The position numbers and the translations under genes are program-made. Below, one piece after another: positions 42,191 through 50,660 of a stretch of DNA of 64,000 bases; positions within the stretch are counted from its first letter, which is position 1; each line of letters opens with the position of its first letter. The notes under the pieces were generated by a model. That model had not been told where the DNA came from and ran no database searches. It worked only from the letters and a program-made list of their open reading frames with translations. The DNA is taken from positions 62,001 to 126,000 of the forward strand of contig NZ_BPQO01000008.1 in the NCBI RefSeq assembly GCF_022179285.1. The letters run 5' to 3'. This stretch comes from Methylobacterium hispanicum (GTDB lineage: Bacteria > Pseudomonadota > Alphaproteobacteria > Rhizobiales > Beijerinckiaceae).

Positions 42191-43249
42191 ATGGCGGACG
42201 GGTCTCTTGAGGTCGGAGCGCATCTCGACGCGTGTCTCGCGCGGGCGGTCTCGCACAACCCTGCGCTGAAGGACACGGCCGCGGTCGTCTCGGCCATCGC
42301 GGGCGCCGCCATCACGATCAGCGAGGTGATCGGCCGCGGCGCGCTCGGCGGCGACCTCGCGGCGGCGGGCTCGCAGAACAGCGACGGCGACGTGCAGAAG
42401 GCGCTCGACGTGATCGCGCACCAGCGCGTGACCGAGGCGCTGCAGGCCGCGCCCGTGGCCGAGGTCGCCTCCGAGGAGGCCGACGAGGTGATGCGCCTCA
42501 ATCCCGGCGCGCCGCTGGCGGTGGCGATCGACCCGCTCGACGGCTCGTCGAACATCGGTGTCAACATGGCGGTCGGCACCATCTTCGGCATCCGCCCGGC
42601 GGTGCAGGACGAGGCCAACCCGATCGCCTCGTTCACCACGCCCGGCACGGCCCAGCTCGCGGCCGGCTTCGTCACCTACGGCCCGGCGACCGCGCTCGTC
42701 CTGACGCTGGGCGAGGGCACGCAGGTCTACGTGCTCGACCGGGCCGAGCGCGCCTTCCGGCTGACGCATCCAGGCCTCGACGTGCCCACGACGGCGAAGG
42801 AGTACGCGATCAACGCCTCGAACGCCCGGCACTGGGAAGGGCCGATCAAGGCCTTCATCGAGGATTGCCTGCGCGGCGCCGAGGGCCCGCGCGACAAGGA
42901 CTACAACATGCGCTGGCTGGGCTCGCTGGTCGCGGACGCACAGCGCGTGCTGATGCGCGGCGGCGTGTTCCTGTACCCGGGCGACCAGCGCAAGGGCTAC
43001 GCGCAGGGGCGGCTGCGCCTGCTCTACGAGGCCGCGCCCATCGCCATGCTGATGGAGCAGGCGGGCGCGGGCGCGACGGACGGCGAGCGCCGCATCCTCG
43101 ACATCGCGGCCACCGGCATCCACGAGCGCGTGCCGCTGGTCTTCGGCTCGACCGAGGAGGTGGCCTGCGTCGCCAAGTACTTCGACGGCCGCAACCACGC
43201 CGCCGGGCGCTCGCCCCTCTTCGGCCAGCGCGGCCTGATGCGCAGCTGA
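42191..43249 (+). CDS. fbp: Class I fructose-1,6-bisphosphatase
   Basis: 352 residues from ATG 42191, with GAGGG nine bases upstream (42173 is the longer choice). The class I signature DPLDGSSNI begins at about residue 114, and the substrate-binding RKGYAQGRLRLLYEAAPIAM stretch near the C-terminus is intact. It hydrolyses fructose 1,6-bisphosphate to fructose 6-phosphate for gluconeogenesis and pentose formation. It heads the fbp-prk-rpe-cbbY run divergent from qscR, an arrangement taken from Calvin-cycle operons. No transketolase, aldolase or RuBisCO gene follows. Confidence 0.94.
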   Translation: MADGSLEVGAHLDACLARAVSHNPALKDTAAVVSAIAGAAITISEVIGRGALGGDLAAAGSQNSDGDVQKALDVIAHQRVTEALQAAPVAEVASEEADEVMRLNPGAPLAVAIDPLDGSSNIGVNMAVGTIFGIRPAVQDEANPIASFTTPGTAQLAAGFVTYGPATALVLTLGEGTQVYVLDRAERAFRLTHPGLDVPTTAKEYAINASNARHWEGPIKAFIEDCLRGAEGPRDKDYNMRWLGSLVADAQRVLMRGGVFLYPGDQRKGYAQGRLRLLYEAAPIAMLMEQAGAGATDGERRILDIAATGIHERVPLVFGSTEEVACVAKYFDGRNHAAGRSPLFGQRGLMRS

Positions 43250-43268
43250 CGCCCCACGCTCGCACGCG

Positions 43269-44129
43269 ATGTCGGCACGCCACCCCATCATCTCGGTGAC
43301 CGGCTCCTCGGGGGCCGGCACCACCTCGGTCCGCAACACCTTCGAGCAGATCTTCCGCCGCGAGGACGTCAGCGCGGTCTACATCGAGGGCGACGGCTTC
43401 CACGCCTTCGACCGCGAGACCATGCGGGCGATGATGGCGCGCGAGCCGACGCTCAGCCACTTCGCGCCGCGCGCCAACCTGCTGCCGGAACTCGAGGCGG
43501 TGTTCCGCAGCTACGGCGAGTCCGGCCGCGGCCGCACCCGGCACTACGTGCACGACGCCGCCGACGCCGCCCGCTACGGGGTGCCCGAGGGCACGTTCTC
43601 GCCCTGGGAGGATTTTGCCGCGGGCTCGGACCTCCTGTTCTACGAGGGGCTGCACGGCTGCGTGGTCGATTCCAGCGTGGACATCGCCCGCTACCCGGAC
43701 CTCAAGATCGGCGTCGTGCCGGTGATCAACCTCGAATGGATCCAGAAGCTGCACCGGGACCGCTCGTTCCGCGGCTACTCGACCGAGGCCGTCACCGACG
43801 TGATCCTGCGGCGGATGCCCGACTACGTGCAGACGATCTGCCCGCAATTCTCGTGGACCGACATCAACTTCCAGCGGGTGCCGACGGTCGATACCTCGAA
43901 CCCCTTCATCGCCCGCTGGATCCCGACGGCCGACGAGTCGATGGTGGTGATCCGCTTCAAGGACCCCAAGGGGATCGACTTCTCGTACCTCGTCTCGATG
44001 ATCCACGACAGCTTCATGAGCCGGGCGAACTCCATCGTGATCCCGGGGGGCAAGCTCGACCTCGCCATGCAGCTCATCCTGACACCGATCATCATGCAGC
44101 TCGTCGAGCGCCGGCGCCGGCTGGCCTGA
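43269..44129 (+). CDS. prk: Phosphoribulokinase
   Basis: 286 residues, the bacterial (class I, octameric) size. The P-loop GSSGAGTT is at 12-19. [22 protein letters not shown]-like [14 protein letters not shown] and the catalytic FYEGLHGC segment are all present. It phosphorylates ribulose 5-phosphate to ribulose 1,5-bisphosphate. Without RuBisCO the product has no assimilatory use; in M. extorquens this enzyme is reported to be needed because its product signals to QscR. The gene lies 19 bp after fbp. All catalytic regions appear intact. Confidence 0.95.
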   Translation: MSARHPIISVTGSSGAGTTSVRNTFEQIFRREDVSAVYIEGDGFHAFDRETMRAMMAREPTLSHFAPRANLLPELEAVFRSYGESGRGRTRHYVHDAADAARYGVPEGTFSPWEDFAAGSDLLFYEGLHGCVVDSSVDIARYPDLKIGVVPVINLEWIQKLHRDRSFRGYSTEAVTDVILRRMPDYVQTICPQFSWTDINFQRVPTVDTSNPFIARWIPTADESMVVIRFKDPKGIDFSYLVSMIHDSFMSRANSIVIPGGKLDLAMQLILTPIIMQLVERRRRLA

Positions 44130-44221
44130 TTCGAACCTTGCCCCCGGGCACCGAACCGCGCGCGGGCCGATGCCGGCGCCCCGGCGGAGCCCTATCTGAC
44201 ACGCCCCGAAAGGCCTCTCCC

Positions 44222-44914
44222 ATGACCACCCGCCCGCCCCTGATCGCCCCCTCGATCCTCTCGGCCGACTTCGCGCGGCTCGGCGAGGAGACGCGGGCGG
44301 TGGCCGAGGCCGGGGGCGACTGGATCCACCTCGACGTGATGGACGGGCATTTCGTGCCCAACATCACCTTCGGGCCCCCCGTGGTGAAGGCCCTGCGGCC
44401 CCACACGGACAAGTTCTTCGACGTGCACCTGATGATCGCGCCGGCCGACCCCTACCTCGCGGCCTTCGCGGAGGCGGGCTCGGACGGGATCACGGTCCAT
44501 GTCGAGGCGGGCCCCCACATCCACCGCTCGCTCCAGACCATCCGGGCGCTCGGCAAGCGCGCGGGCGTGGCGCTCAACCCCGGCACGCCGGCCGCGATGG
44601 TCGAGCCTCTGCTCGACATGGTCGATCTCGTGCTGGTGATGACGGTCAACCCGGGCTTCGGCGGCCAGAGCTTCCTGGGAAGCGCGCTCGAGACCGTGTC
44701 GCGGGTGCGCGCCATGAGTGCGGGCCGCGACATCCGCATCCAGGTCGATGGCGGCATCGACGCCAGGACCGTCGAGGCGGCGGCGCGGGCGGGGGCCGAC
44801 GTGTTCGTGGCCGGCAACGCCGTGTTCAAGGACGGCCCCGCCGCCTACGCGGAGCGGATCGCCGCGATCCGGGCGGGCGCCGAGGCGGCCGGCGGCGGCC
44901 CGCTCGCATGCTGA
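44222..44914 (+). CDS. rpe: Ribulose-phosphate 3-epimerase
   Basis: 230 residues from ATG 44222. It is a TIM-barrel enzyme with [12 protein letters not shown], the metal-binding [29 protein letters not shown] and a closing VDGGI. It interconverts ribulose 5-phosphate and xylulose 5-phosphate and so controls substrate supply to phosphoribulokinase. The stop lies 6 bp inside the following cbbY gene, implying coupling. A 92 bp gap separates it from prk. Confidence 0.95.
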   Translation: MTTRPPLIAPSILSADFARLGEETRAVAEAGGDWIHLDVMDGHFVPNITFGPPVVKALRPHTDKFFDVHLMIAPADPYLAAFAEAGSDGITVHVEAGPHIHRSLQTIRALGKRAGVALNPGTPAAMVEPLLDMVDLVLVMTVNPGFGGQSFLGSALETVSRVRAMSAGRDIRIQVDGGIDARTVEAAARAGADVFVAGNAVFKDGPAAYAERIAAIRAGAEAAGGGPLAC

Positions 44915-45657
44915 GGGCGCTGATCTTCGACGTCGACGGCACGCTGGCCGAGACCGAGGACCTGCACCGGCAGGCCTTCAACCGCGCCTTCGCGGCGCTC
45001 GGCCTGCCCTGGGCGTGGTCGCCCGCGACCTACCGCGACCTGCTCGCGGTGATGGGCGGCAAGGAGCGGCTCGCCCACTTCATCGACACCGAGCACGCGG
45101 ACGAGGCCGCCGCGCTCCACGCCCGCGCGCCCGAGATCCACGGGCTCAAGACCCGGCTCTACGGCGAGCTGGTGGCGGCCGGCGGCCTGGGTCTCCGGCC
45201 CGGCATCCGCCGGCTGATCGCGGAGGCGCGGGAGGCGGGCCTGCGGGTCGCCGTGGCGACCACGACGAGCCGGCCGAACGTCGATCGCCTGGTCGCGGTG
45301 AACTTCCCCGGCGGCGAGCAGCCCTTCGACGCCATCGCGGCGGGCGACGAGGCGGCCCGCAAGAAGCCCGCGCCCGACATATTCGCCCTGGCCCTGGAGC
45401 GCCTGGGCGTGGCGCCCGCCGAGGCGGTCGCCTTCGAGGATTCGGCGGCCGGCATCCGCTCGGCGCTGGATGCCGGCCTGCCGGTGCTGGCGACGCGCAG
45501 CCAGTACACCGAGGGGCACCCCCTCGACGGCGCCTTCTCGGCGGTCTCCGACCTCGGCGAACCGGACCGGCCGCACCGGCACCTCGCGGGCGTTGCCTGG
45601 CCGGGCGGCGTGGTGACGCTCGCCGCCCTGCAGGACTGGCACGCGGGGCGGGACTGA
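44908..45657 (+). CDS. cbbY: CbbY-type HAD phosphatase (xylulose-1,5-bisphosphatase)
   Basis: 249 residues, overlapping rpe by 7 bp. HAD motif I is [11 protein letters not shown], motif II is AVATTTS, motif III holds the lysine of [10 protein letters not shown], and motif IV is AFEDSAAG. The [13 protein letters not shown] cap entry and the TTSRPN loop are characteristic of CbbY. In autotrophs CbbY destroys xylulose 1,5-bisphosphate, a by-product that blocks RuBisCO. Here it may clear a misformed isomer of ribulose 1,5-bisphosphate. A phosphoglycolate phosphatase is the main alternative. Confidence 0.85.
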   Translation: MLRALIFDVDGTLAETEDLHRQAFNRAFAALGLPWAWSPATYRDLLAVMGGKERLAHFIDTEHADEAAALHARAPEIHGLKTRLYGELVAAGGLGLRPGIRRLIAEAREAGLRVAVATTTSRPNVDRLVAVNFPGGEQPFDAIAAGDEAARKKPAPDIFALALERLGVAPAEAVAFEDSAAGIRSALDAGLPVLATRSQYTEGHPLDGAFSAVSDLGEPDRPHRHLAGVAWPGGVVTLAALQDWHAGRD

Positions 45658-45670
45658 TCGGGCGCGGGGA

Positions 45671-46483
45671 TCAGAGCCGCGGTTCGGCCGCCGCCCGCAG
45701 GGTGCCCCGCGGCAGCGGCTCGGCCACCATCTTCACCGGCTTGCCGCGGCCGATCAGGATCGCGGCGCGGGACTGCTCGGGATCGTCCTCGAAGCGGGTC
45801 CGCAGCCACGCCACTAGGAACTTCGCGTACTCGGCCGCGAGCAGCCGCGCGGTGCCCGCGCATTGCCACCAGCGCCCGGCATCGAACCCGTCCGCCACGA
45901 CGGGGTGCGGGATGACGTGGTCGGCGCCCTCCAGCACGTGGTCGAGCTCGATCAGGGTCCGCGGCATGTGGTAGTTCGAGGTCACCACCGCGACCGTGCT
46001 GAAGCGGTGCCGGCGCATCCAGCGGCGCGTCTCGATGGCGTTGCCGATGGTGTTGCGCGCCCGGTAGTCGAGATCGACGCAGCAGGCGATCAGGTCGCGC
46101 TGGCTCGGGTTGAGCCGGGCGATCTCGTCGCGGCTGGTGCGCTCGTTGACGCCCGTGATCAGCAGCCGCCGCCCGTAGCCGCTGGCCAGGAGGTCGATCG
46201 CGTCGCCGATGCGCTGGGCGCCGCCGGTCAGCACCACGATCCCGTCGGCCCGGTCGGGCGGCACGCGCTCCATCCGGGCGAGCCCGTCCACGAAGCCGAG
46301 GAAGCCGAGGCCGAGCGCGACGCCGCCGAGGGCTGACCCGCCCAGCAGGCCGAGACCGAGGCGATGCAGGCGGGTCGTCCGGCGCGGGGCGACGACCGGC
46401 TCGCCCGTGCGCGCCGCGTCCCAGCGCCAGCCGAAGGGCTCGCCCGCGTTCGGTTCGGAAGCGCACGGCATACGCGTGGACAT
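45671..46483 (-). CDS. YdcF-family (DUF218) membrane protein
   Basis: 270 residues (ATG 46483; an ATG at 46471 is equally possible). A basic cytosolic tail and one transmembrane helix (about 42-66, LGLGLLGGSALGGVALGLGF) precede a DUF218 domain: GIVVLTGGAQRIGDAI, ITGVNERTSRDEI, ARNTIGNAIETRRWM and VVTSNYHMPR. Relatives such as ElyC act in envelope and peptidoglycan homeostasis under stress. It lies downstream of ftsE-ftsX on the same strand, a conserved alphaproteobacterial neighbourhood, with a CtrA-like box upstream. Confidence 0.85.
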   Translation of the reverse strand: MSTRMPCASEPNAGEPFGWRWDAARTGEPVVAPRRTTRLHRLGLGLLGGSALGGVALGLGFLGFVDGLARMERVPPDRADGIVVLTGGAQRIGDAIDLLASGYGRRLLITGVNERTSRDEIARLNPSQRDLIACCVDLDYRARNTIGNAIETRRWMRRHRFSTVAVVTSNYHMPRTLIELDHVLEGADHVIPHPVVADGFDAGRWWQCAGTARLLAAEYAKFLVAWLRTRFEDDPEQSRAAILIGRGKPVKMVAEPLPRGTLRAAAEPRL

Positions 46484-46569
46484 TCTCCGGCAGGATAACC
46501 CCGATTGCGGCGAGGCGGAGGCGCGGGGACGCGGGCGGGATGCCCTGGGGGCATTGCGCGCCCCAGTGG

Positions 46570-46584
46570 TTGACGAATGGTTAA
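46570..46584 (-). promoter_or_regulatory. CtrA-like box upstream of ydcF
   Basis: On the minus strand the site reads TTAACCATTCGTCAA: a perfect TTAACCAT half-site and a second half with one mismatch (TCAA), in the CtrA spacing TTAA-N7-TTAA. It lies 87 bp before ydcF, in the gap after ftsX. Confidence 0.5.
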
Positions 46585-46643
46585 CGCGCGGGTTCCGGGC
46601 CTCATCCCGCGGGACGGGGCGGGTGGGCCACCTGCAAGGCGCC

Positions 46644-47684
46644 TCAGGCGAGGAAGCGCCGCACCGTCAGCCGCGAGACCACGCCCGTCACCAGCGAGGC
46701 GATGATGCCGATGGCGAGCACGCTGGCATAGCCGCGCCAGCCGATGTGGAAGGCGCCGAACAGGGCCTCGATCTCCTCGCCGGCCGGTCCCGAGCGCCAG
46801 GCGCGGGCCAGCAGCCCGGCGAGCCAGAAGGCCAGCAGCGCGAGGCCCGCCCCGATCGCGCCGCCGCGCAGGCCCAGCCCGAAGAAGCGCCGCTGGAAGG
46901 CCCGGGCGATGAAGTCGTCGTCGGCGCCCACGAAGTGGAGCACCTCCACCACCTCGCGGTTGCCCGCCATGGCGCCCCGGGTCGCGAAGGCGACCGCGAG
47001 GCCCGTGGCGACCAGCACCAGGGCGACGATGCCGACGCCCGCGCCCACGAAGGTGTTGGCCATGGTGGAGAGCCGCTGCAGCCAGAGCACGTGGTCGTCG
47101 AGGCTGGCGACGCCGGGAAGCGCCTCGCCGAGGCCCGCCCGCAGGTGCTTCAGGTCGGGCGCGGGGGTGCCGAGCGTCAGGGTGATGAGGCGCGGCACCG
47201 GCAGGTCGCCGAGGTCGAGCCCGCTGCCGAGCCAGGGCTCGAGCAGGCGCTCGGCCTCCTGCTTCGAGAAGACGCGCGTCGCCGCGATGCCGGGCTCGGC
47301 CTTGGCGAGGTTCTCGGCCCGCGCGAGGTCGGCCTCGACGTCGCGGCCGGGCGCCGGGCGGACCTGGATCGTCACCTCCTGGGCGACGCTGCCCTGCCAC
47401 TGGGCCGCGCTCGCCGAGACCATCTCGGCGGCGCCCGCGCAGAGCGCGGCCAGGAAGGTCAGGATGGCGATGACGGCCGCGAGCGAGCGGCTCGCCGCCG
47501 TGTCGGTCGGCACCAGGGGCGCGTTGCGCCGGAGGGTCGCCGGCAGCGCCTCGGCGGCCTCCGGTGCAGCCTGGGCGGGCGCCCGCGGGGGCTTGCGCTC
47601 CGGGGCGGGGGCCGAGGGCCGGCCGGCCGGTTTGCCGGGGGTGTGGCCGGAATTGTTGCCGGGAGGGGTGCGGTCCACGCTCAT
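46644..47684 (-). CDS. ftsX: Cell-division protein FtsX
   Basis: 346 residues from ATG 47684, which overlaps the ftsE stop (ATGA). A proline-rich cytosolic tail precedes the first transmembrane helix (about 70-92). A periplasmic domain follows (VTIQVRPAPGRDVEADLARA). Three further helices close it (GAGVGIVALVLVATGLAVAF, then two near the C-terminus). FtsX and FtsE form a membrane complex that activates peptidoglycan hydrolases at the septum. The four-helix MacB-like topology is intact. No EnvC-type partner is in view. Confidence 0.92.
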   Translation of the reverse strand: MSVDRTPPGNNSGHTPGKPAGRPSAPAPERKPPRAPAQAAPEAAEALPATLRRNAPLVPTDTAASRSLAAVIAILTFLAALCAGAAEMVSASAAQWQGSVAQEVTIQVRPAPGRDVEADLARAENLAKAEPGIAATRVFSKQEAERLLEPWLGSGLDLGDLPVPRLITLTLGTPAPDLKHLRAGLGEALPGVASLDDHVLWLQRLSTMANTFVGAGVGIVALVLVATGLAVAFATRGAMAGNREVVEVLHFVGADDDFIARAFQRRFFGLGLRGGAIGAGLALLAFWLAGLLARAWRSGPAGEEIEALFGAFHIGWRGYASVLAIGIIASLVTGVVSRLTVRRFLA

Positions 47685-48379
47685 TCCTCGATCCGCAGGC
47701 GGCCCTCGCCCAGCACCATGCGGCGCGCCGACACGGTGTCCATGATGCCGTAATCGTGGGTCGCGATGATCACCGAGGTGCCGAGCTTGTTCAATTCGAG
47801 GAACAGGCGCAGCAGCCGCCGCCCGAGGCCCGGATCGACGTTGCCGGTCGGCTCGTCGGCGAGCAGCAGGTCGGGCCGGCCGATCAGGGCGCGGGCGATG
47901 GCCGCGCGCTGCTTCTCGCCGCCCGACAGGAGCGGGGGCAGGGCGTGCATGCGCTCGCCCAGGCCGACCCAGCGCAGGAGCTCGACCACCTCGGCCCGGT
48001 AGCTCGTCTCCGCCCGGCCCTGCACGCGGAGCGGCAGCGCCACGTTCTCGTAGGTGGTGAGGTGGTCGAGCAGCCGGAAATCCTGGAACACCACGCCCAT
48101 GCGGCGGCGCAAGGCCGTGAGCGCGCCGCTGGAGATGCCGCTGACCTCCTCGCCGAAGACCGAGACCAGCCCGCGCGTCGGCCGCACCGAGAGGAGGATC
48201 AGCCGCAGCAGCGTGGTCTTGCCCGCCCCCGAGGGCCCGGTGAGGAACTGGAACGAGTGCGGGGCGATCTTGAAGCTCACGTCGGAGAGCACCTCCGGCC
48301 CCAGGCCGTAGCGCATGCCGACATTCTCGAACTGGACCACCGGCGCCTCGGCGCCGGAGAGCAGGCTTGCGGTCTTCAA
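47681..48379 (-). CDS. ftsE: Cell-division ATP-binding protein FtsE
   Basis: 232 residues. ABC motifs are complete: Walker A GPSGAGKTT, the Q-loop near VFQDFRLLDHLTTYENVALP, signature LSGGEKQR, Walker B LLLADEPTGNVD and the switch ATHD. It powers FtsX conformational changes that drive septal peptidoglycan hydrolysis. The EPTGNVDP wording is characteristic of FtsE rather than LolD. A long inverted repeat with CtrA half-sites sits in its divergent promoter region. Confidence 0.94.
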   Translation of the reverse strand: MKTASLLSGAEAPVVQFENVGMRYGLGPEVLSDVSFKIAPHSFQFLTGPSGAGKTTLLRLILLSVRPTRGLVSVFGEEVSGISSGALTALRRRMGVVFQDFRLLDHLTTYENVALPLRVQGRAETSYRAEVVELLRWVGLGERMHALPPLLSGGEKQRAAIARALIGRPDLLLADEPTGNVDPGLGRRLLRLFLELNKLGTSVIIATHDYGIMDTVSARRMVLGEGRLRIEE

Positions 48380-48472
48380 AGCTGCGCAACCTCGCGGGAC
48401 GCCGGTTTCGGGAGTTCCGGACCGGGATGGAATCCCGGAGCGGCGTTTTCAAGCCCGCGGCGCTTCACCGGA

Positions 48473-48504
48473 GCTTAACCGCGTTCGCTGACACTGGGTT
48501 AAGC
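48473..48504. promoter_or_regulatory. Inverted TTAACC half-sites between ftsE and zinc-ribbon gene
   Basis: GCTTAACC (48473-48480) and GGTTAAGC (48497-48504) form perfect 8-bp arms around 16 bp. TTAACC is the CtrA half-site, but the spacing is not the standard N7. It lies 94 bp before ftsE and 69 bp before the divergent gene. Confidence 0.5.
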
Positions 48505-48555
48505 GTTTCGTGCCGCGTTCCGGCACGGCGCCCGAGTGCCCGCGTGAGGACCGCC

Positions 48556-48584
48556 ATGCTGATCACCCTCCGATGCTGATCACC
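48556..48584 (+). other. Duplicated start region with a seven-codon upstream ORF
   Basis: ATGCTGATCACC occurs at 48556 and again at 48573, 17 bp apart. The first copy opens a seven-codon ORF (MLITLRC) whose TGA (48577-48579) overlaps the true start of the zinc-ribbon gene. This could couple or dampen translation of that gene. Confidence 0.5.
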
Positions 48585-49364
48585 TGTCCCACCTGCGCCA
48601 GCAGCTACCGGGTCGAGACCGGCCGGGTCGGCATGGAGGGGCGCTCGGTCCGCTGCGCCGCCTGCCGCGAGACCTGGTTCATCACGCCCGCCGAGGTGCT
48701 GGCCGCGCACGCCGAGGAACTGGCGGAGGCGGAGGCCGACGCGCCCACGGCGGCGGACTGGCAGGAGGCCTCCGCGGCGGTGCGCGAGGCGGTCGGCGCG
48801 GACGTCGTCGAGAACGTGCCGCCCGCACCCGCCGCGAAGGCCCGGCGCGGAGGGGCGAAGCCGCGCCGGACGGCGCGGCGCGGGCTGCCGCGCCTCTCCC
48901 CCGCGCTCGCCGCCGGGCTGGTGCTCGCCGCCGTGCTGCCGCTCGCCTGCCTCGCCCGCACGGCGGTGGTGCAGGCGGTGCCGCAGAGCGCCGCGCTCTA
49001 TGCGGGGATCGGCCTGCCGGTGAACCTGCGCGGGCTGGAGATCCGCGACGTGGTGGCCTTCCGCAACCCCGCGGAGGCGGGCCGGCCGGCCGAGCTGGTG
49101 CTGGAGGGCGACCTCGTCGGGCTCGCCCGCGGGACGGTGCCGGTGCCGCCGCTCACGGTCGAGGTGCTGGACGCGGGCGGCCTGACCCTGCGCAGCTTCG
49201 CCGTCGCCCCGCCCCGCGCCGCGCTCGGGCAGGGCGAGCGCGCCCGCTTCCACGCGAACCTCACCGATCCGCCCGCGCAGGGACGCGGGCTGCAGATCCG
49301 GTTCGCGGCCGGGCCGGCCGCACGGGCGTCGGCATCCGCGATGGGGAAATCCGCCCAACCGTGA
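48573..49364 (+). CDS. MJ0042-type zinc-ribbon membrane protein
   Basis: 263 residues from ATG 48573. An N-terminal MJ0042 zinc finger has CPTCASSYRVETGR and VRCAACRETW, with two CxxC pairs. An acidic linker, a basic stretch and one transmembrane helix (about 108-130) lead to a periplasmic DUF3426-like domain. Its location beside ftsEX, and the analogy with small zinc-ribbon envelope proteins of alphaproteobacteria, suggest an envelope or cell-cycle role, but none is established. hpt follows on the same strand. Confidence 0.82.
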   Translation: MLITCPTCASSYRVETGRVGMEGRSVRCAACRETWFITPAEVLAAHAEELAEAEADAPTAADWQEASAAVREAVGADVVENVPPAPAAKARRGGAKPRRTARRGLPRLSPALAAGLVLAAVLPLACLARTAVVQAVPQSAALYAGIGLPVNLRGLEIRDVVAFRNPAEAGRPAELVLEGDLVGLARGTVPVPPLTVEVLDAGGLTLRSFAVAPPRAALGQGERARFHANLTDPPAQGRGLQIRFAAGPAARASASAMGKSAQP

Positions 49365-49430
49365 GGCGGAGCACCGCTTTTCGCGGGCGCACCCGTGGAA
49401 GCGTCCGCGAAAAGATGGTCTAACGGGCGC

Positions 49431-50000
49431 ATGACCGAAGCCTCACGACGCGTGCGCGTCCTGTTCGACGAAGCCGCCATCGCCCGGCGCAACGCGGAGA
49501 TCGCCGAGGCGATCGTGGCCGCCAAGCCCGAGAACCTGCTGGTGGTCGCGGTGCTCAAGGGCAGCTTCATGTTCGCGGCCGACCTCCTGCGGGCGCTGCA
49601 CCATGTCGGGCTCGCCCCCCATGTCGAGTTCGTCCACCTGTCGAGCTACCGCACCGGCACGGTCTCGTCGGGCCAGGTCGAGATCCTGCGCGACGTGCAG
49701 AGCGAGGTGCGGGGCCGCGACGTGCTCCTCGTCGACGACATCCTGGAATCGGGCCGCACCCTGGTCTTCGCCAAGGACCTGCTCATGGCGCGCGGCGCGC
49801 GCCGCGTGCTGACCGCGGTGCTCCTGGAGAAGCCCGGCAAGCGGGCGGTGACGATGGACGCGGACTTCGTCGGCTTCACCTGCCCGGACGTGTTCGTGGT
49901 GGGCTACGGCATGGACGCCGCCCACGCCTTCCGGCAGCTGCCCTTCGTCGGGCTGGTGGATTTCGACAGCACCGATCCCGACCTGTTCGACGGCGGCTGA
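49431..50000 (+). CDS. hpt: Hypoxanthine phosphoribosyltransferase
   Basis: 189 residues from ATG 49431. The PRPP-binding motif VLLVDDILESGRTL, the flexible-loop LSSYRTGTVSSG, and the C-terminal VGYGMD base-recognition segment are all present. It salvages hypoxanthine and guanine to IMP and GMP. It is followed 165 bp later by the CpdR-like regulator. The 36-bp longer reading from 49395 was rejected because the conserved region starts just after the chosen ATG. Confidence 0.93.
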   Translation: MTEASRRVRVLFDEAAIARRNAEIAEAIVAAKPENLLVVAVLKGSFMFAADLLRALHHVGLAPHVEFVHLSSYRTGTVSSGQVEILRDVQSEVRGRDVLLVDDILESGRTLVFAKDLLMARGARRVLTAVLLEKPGKRAVTMDADFVGFTCPDVFVVGYGMDAAHAFRQLPFVGLVDFDSTDPDLFDGG

Positions 50001-50165
50001 GCGTGGGCGCACCCGGATGGAACCGCGGCACAAGCGCGGCATTCTCAGCTACGGACCGGATCTTGCAGGCCACCCGCCCACCGCGCTCGCGCGCGGCGTA
50101 TCCCTCGGTGACTCCGTGCCGTCGCCGGACGGGCGGCCCTCGCGACAGGACGGCAGCGAACTGAC

Positions 50166-50531
50166 ATGGCGCGCATCCTGCTCGTGGATGACGAAGAGAC
50201 GGTCCGGGGCTTCCTGAAGCGGGGCCTGGAGATCGACGGCCACACCGTCGTCACGGCGATCGACGGCAGCGACGGGCTCGACCGGCTGAACGAGGCCGAC
50301 GGCGCCTTCGACCTCCTGCTCACCGACATCCGCATGCCGCTGATGGACGGCATCGCCCTGGCGCTCGCGGCCAAGCGCGACTTTCCCGACCTGACCATCC
50401 TGCTGATGACGGGCTTCGCCGACCAGCGCGAGCGCGCCCGCGGCCTCGACGCCATCGTCACGGACGTGCTGACGAAGCCCTTCTCGCTGGCCGATCTGCG
50501 CACCACCGTGAACCGGGCGCTCTCCGCCTGA
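50166..50531 (+). CDS. cpdR: Single-domain response regulator, CpdR-like
   Basis: 121 residues: a lone receiver domain with D8-D9, phospho-acceptor D54 in LLLTDIRMPLMDGIALAL, the threonine in LLMTGFA and the lysine of LTKPFSL. The DGIALALAAKRDFPDLTILL wording and MTGFADQRERARGLDAIV closely follow Caulobacter CpdR. That protein, when unphosphorylated, primes ClpXP to degrade CtrA-pathway proteins. Neighbouring CtrA-like boxes support a cell-cycle role. No kinase or phosphotransferase is adjacent. Confidence 0.82.
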   Translation: MARILLVDDEETVRGFLKRGLEIDGHTVVTAIDGSDGLDRLNEADGAFDLLLTDIRMPLMDGIALALAAKRDFPDLTILLMTGFADQRERARGLDAIVTDVLTKPFSLADLRTTVNRALSA

Positions 50532-50557
50532 GGCGGCGCGCGTCGCGGGCTGCGCCT

Positions 50558-50572
50558 TAACGGCCGCTTAAG
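50558..50572. promoter_or_regulatory. CtrA-like box, perfect TTAA-N7-TTAA
   Basis: TTAACGGCCGCTTAA is a palindromic TTAA-N7-TTAA. It begins 27 bp after the cpdR stop and lies about 90 bp before the small membrane protein gene at 50661. It lacks the favoured CC after the first TTAA. Confidence 0.5.
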
Positions 50573-50660
50573 CACCGCGGTTAGGCCGATTTTCATATTG
50601 GGCGACCTAGGGTAGTTTTCGGCGGACGGGATCCGCCGATCTGCGACGGCTCGCACGACC

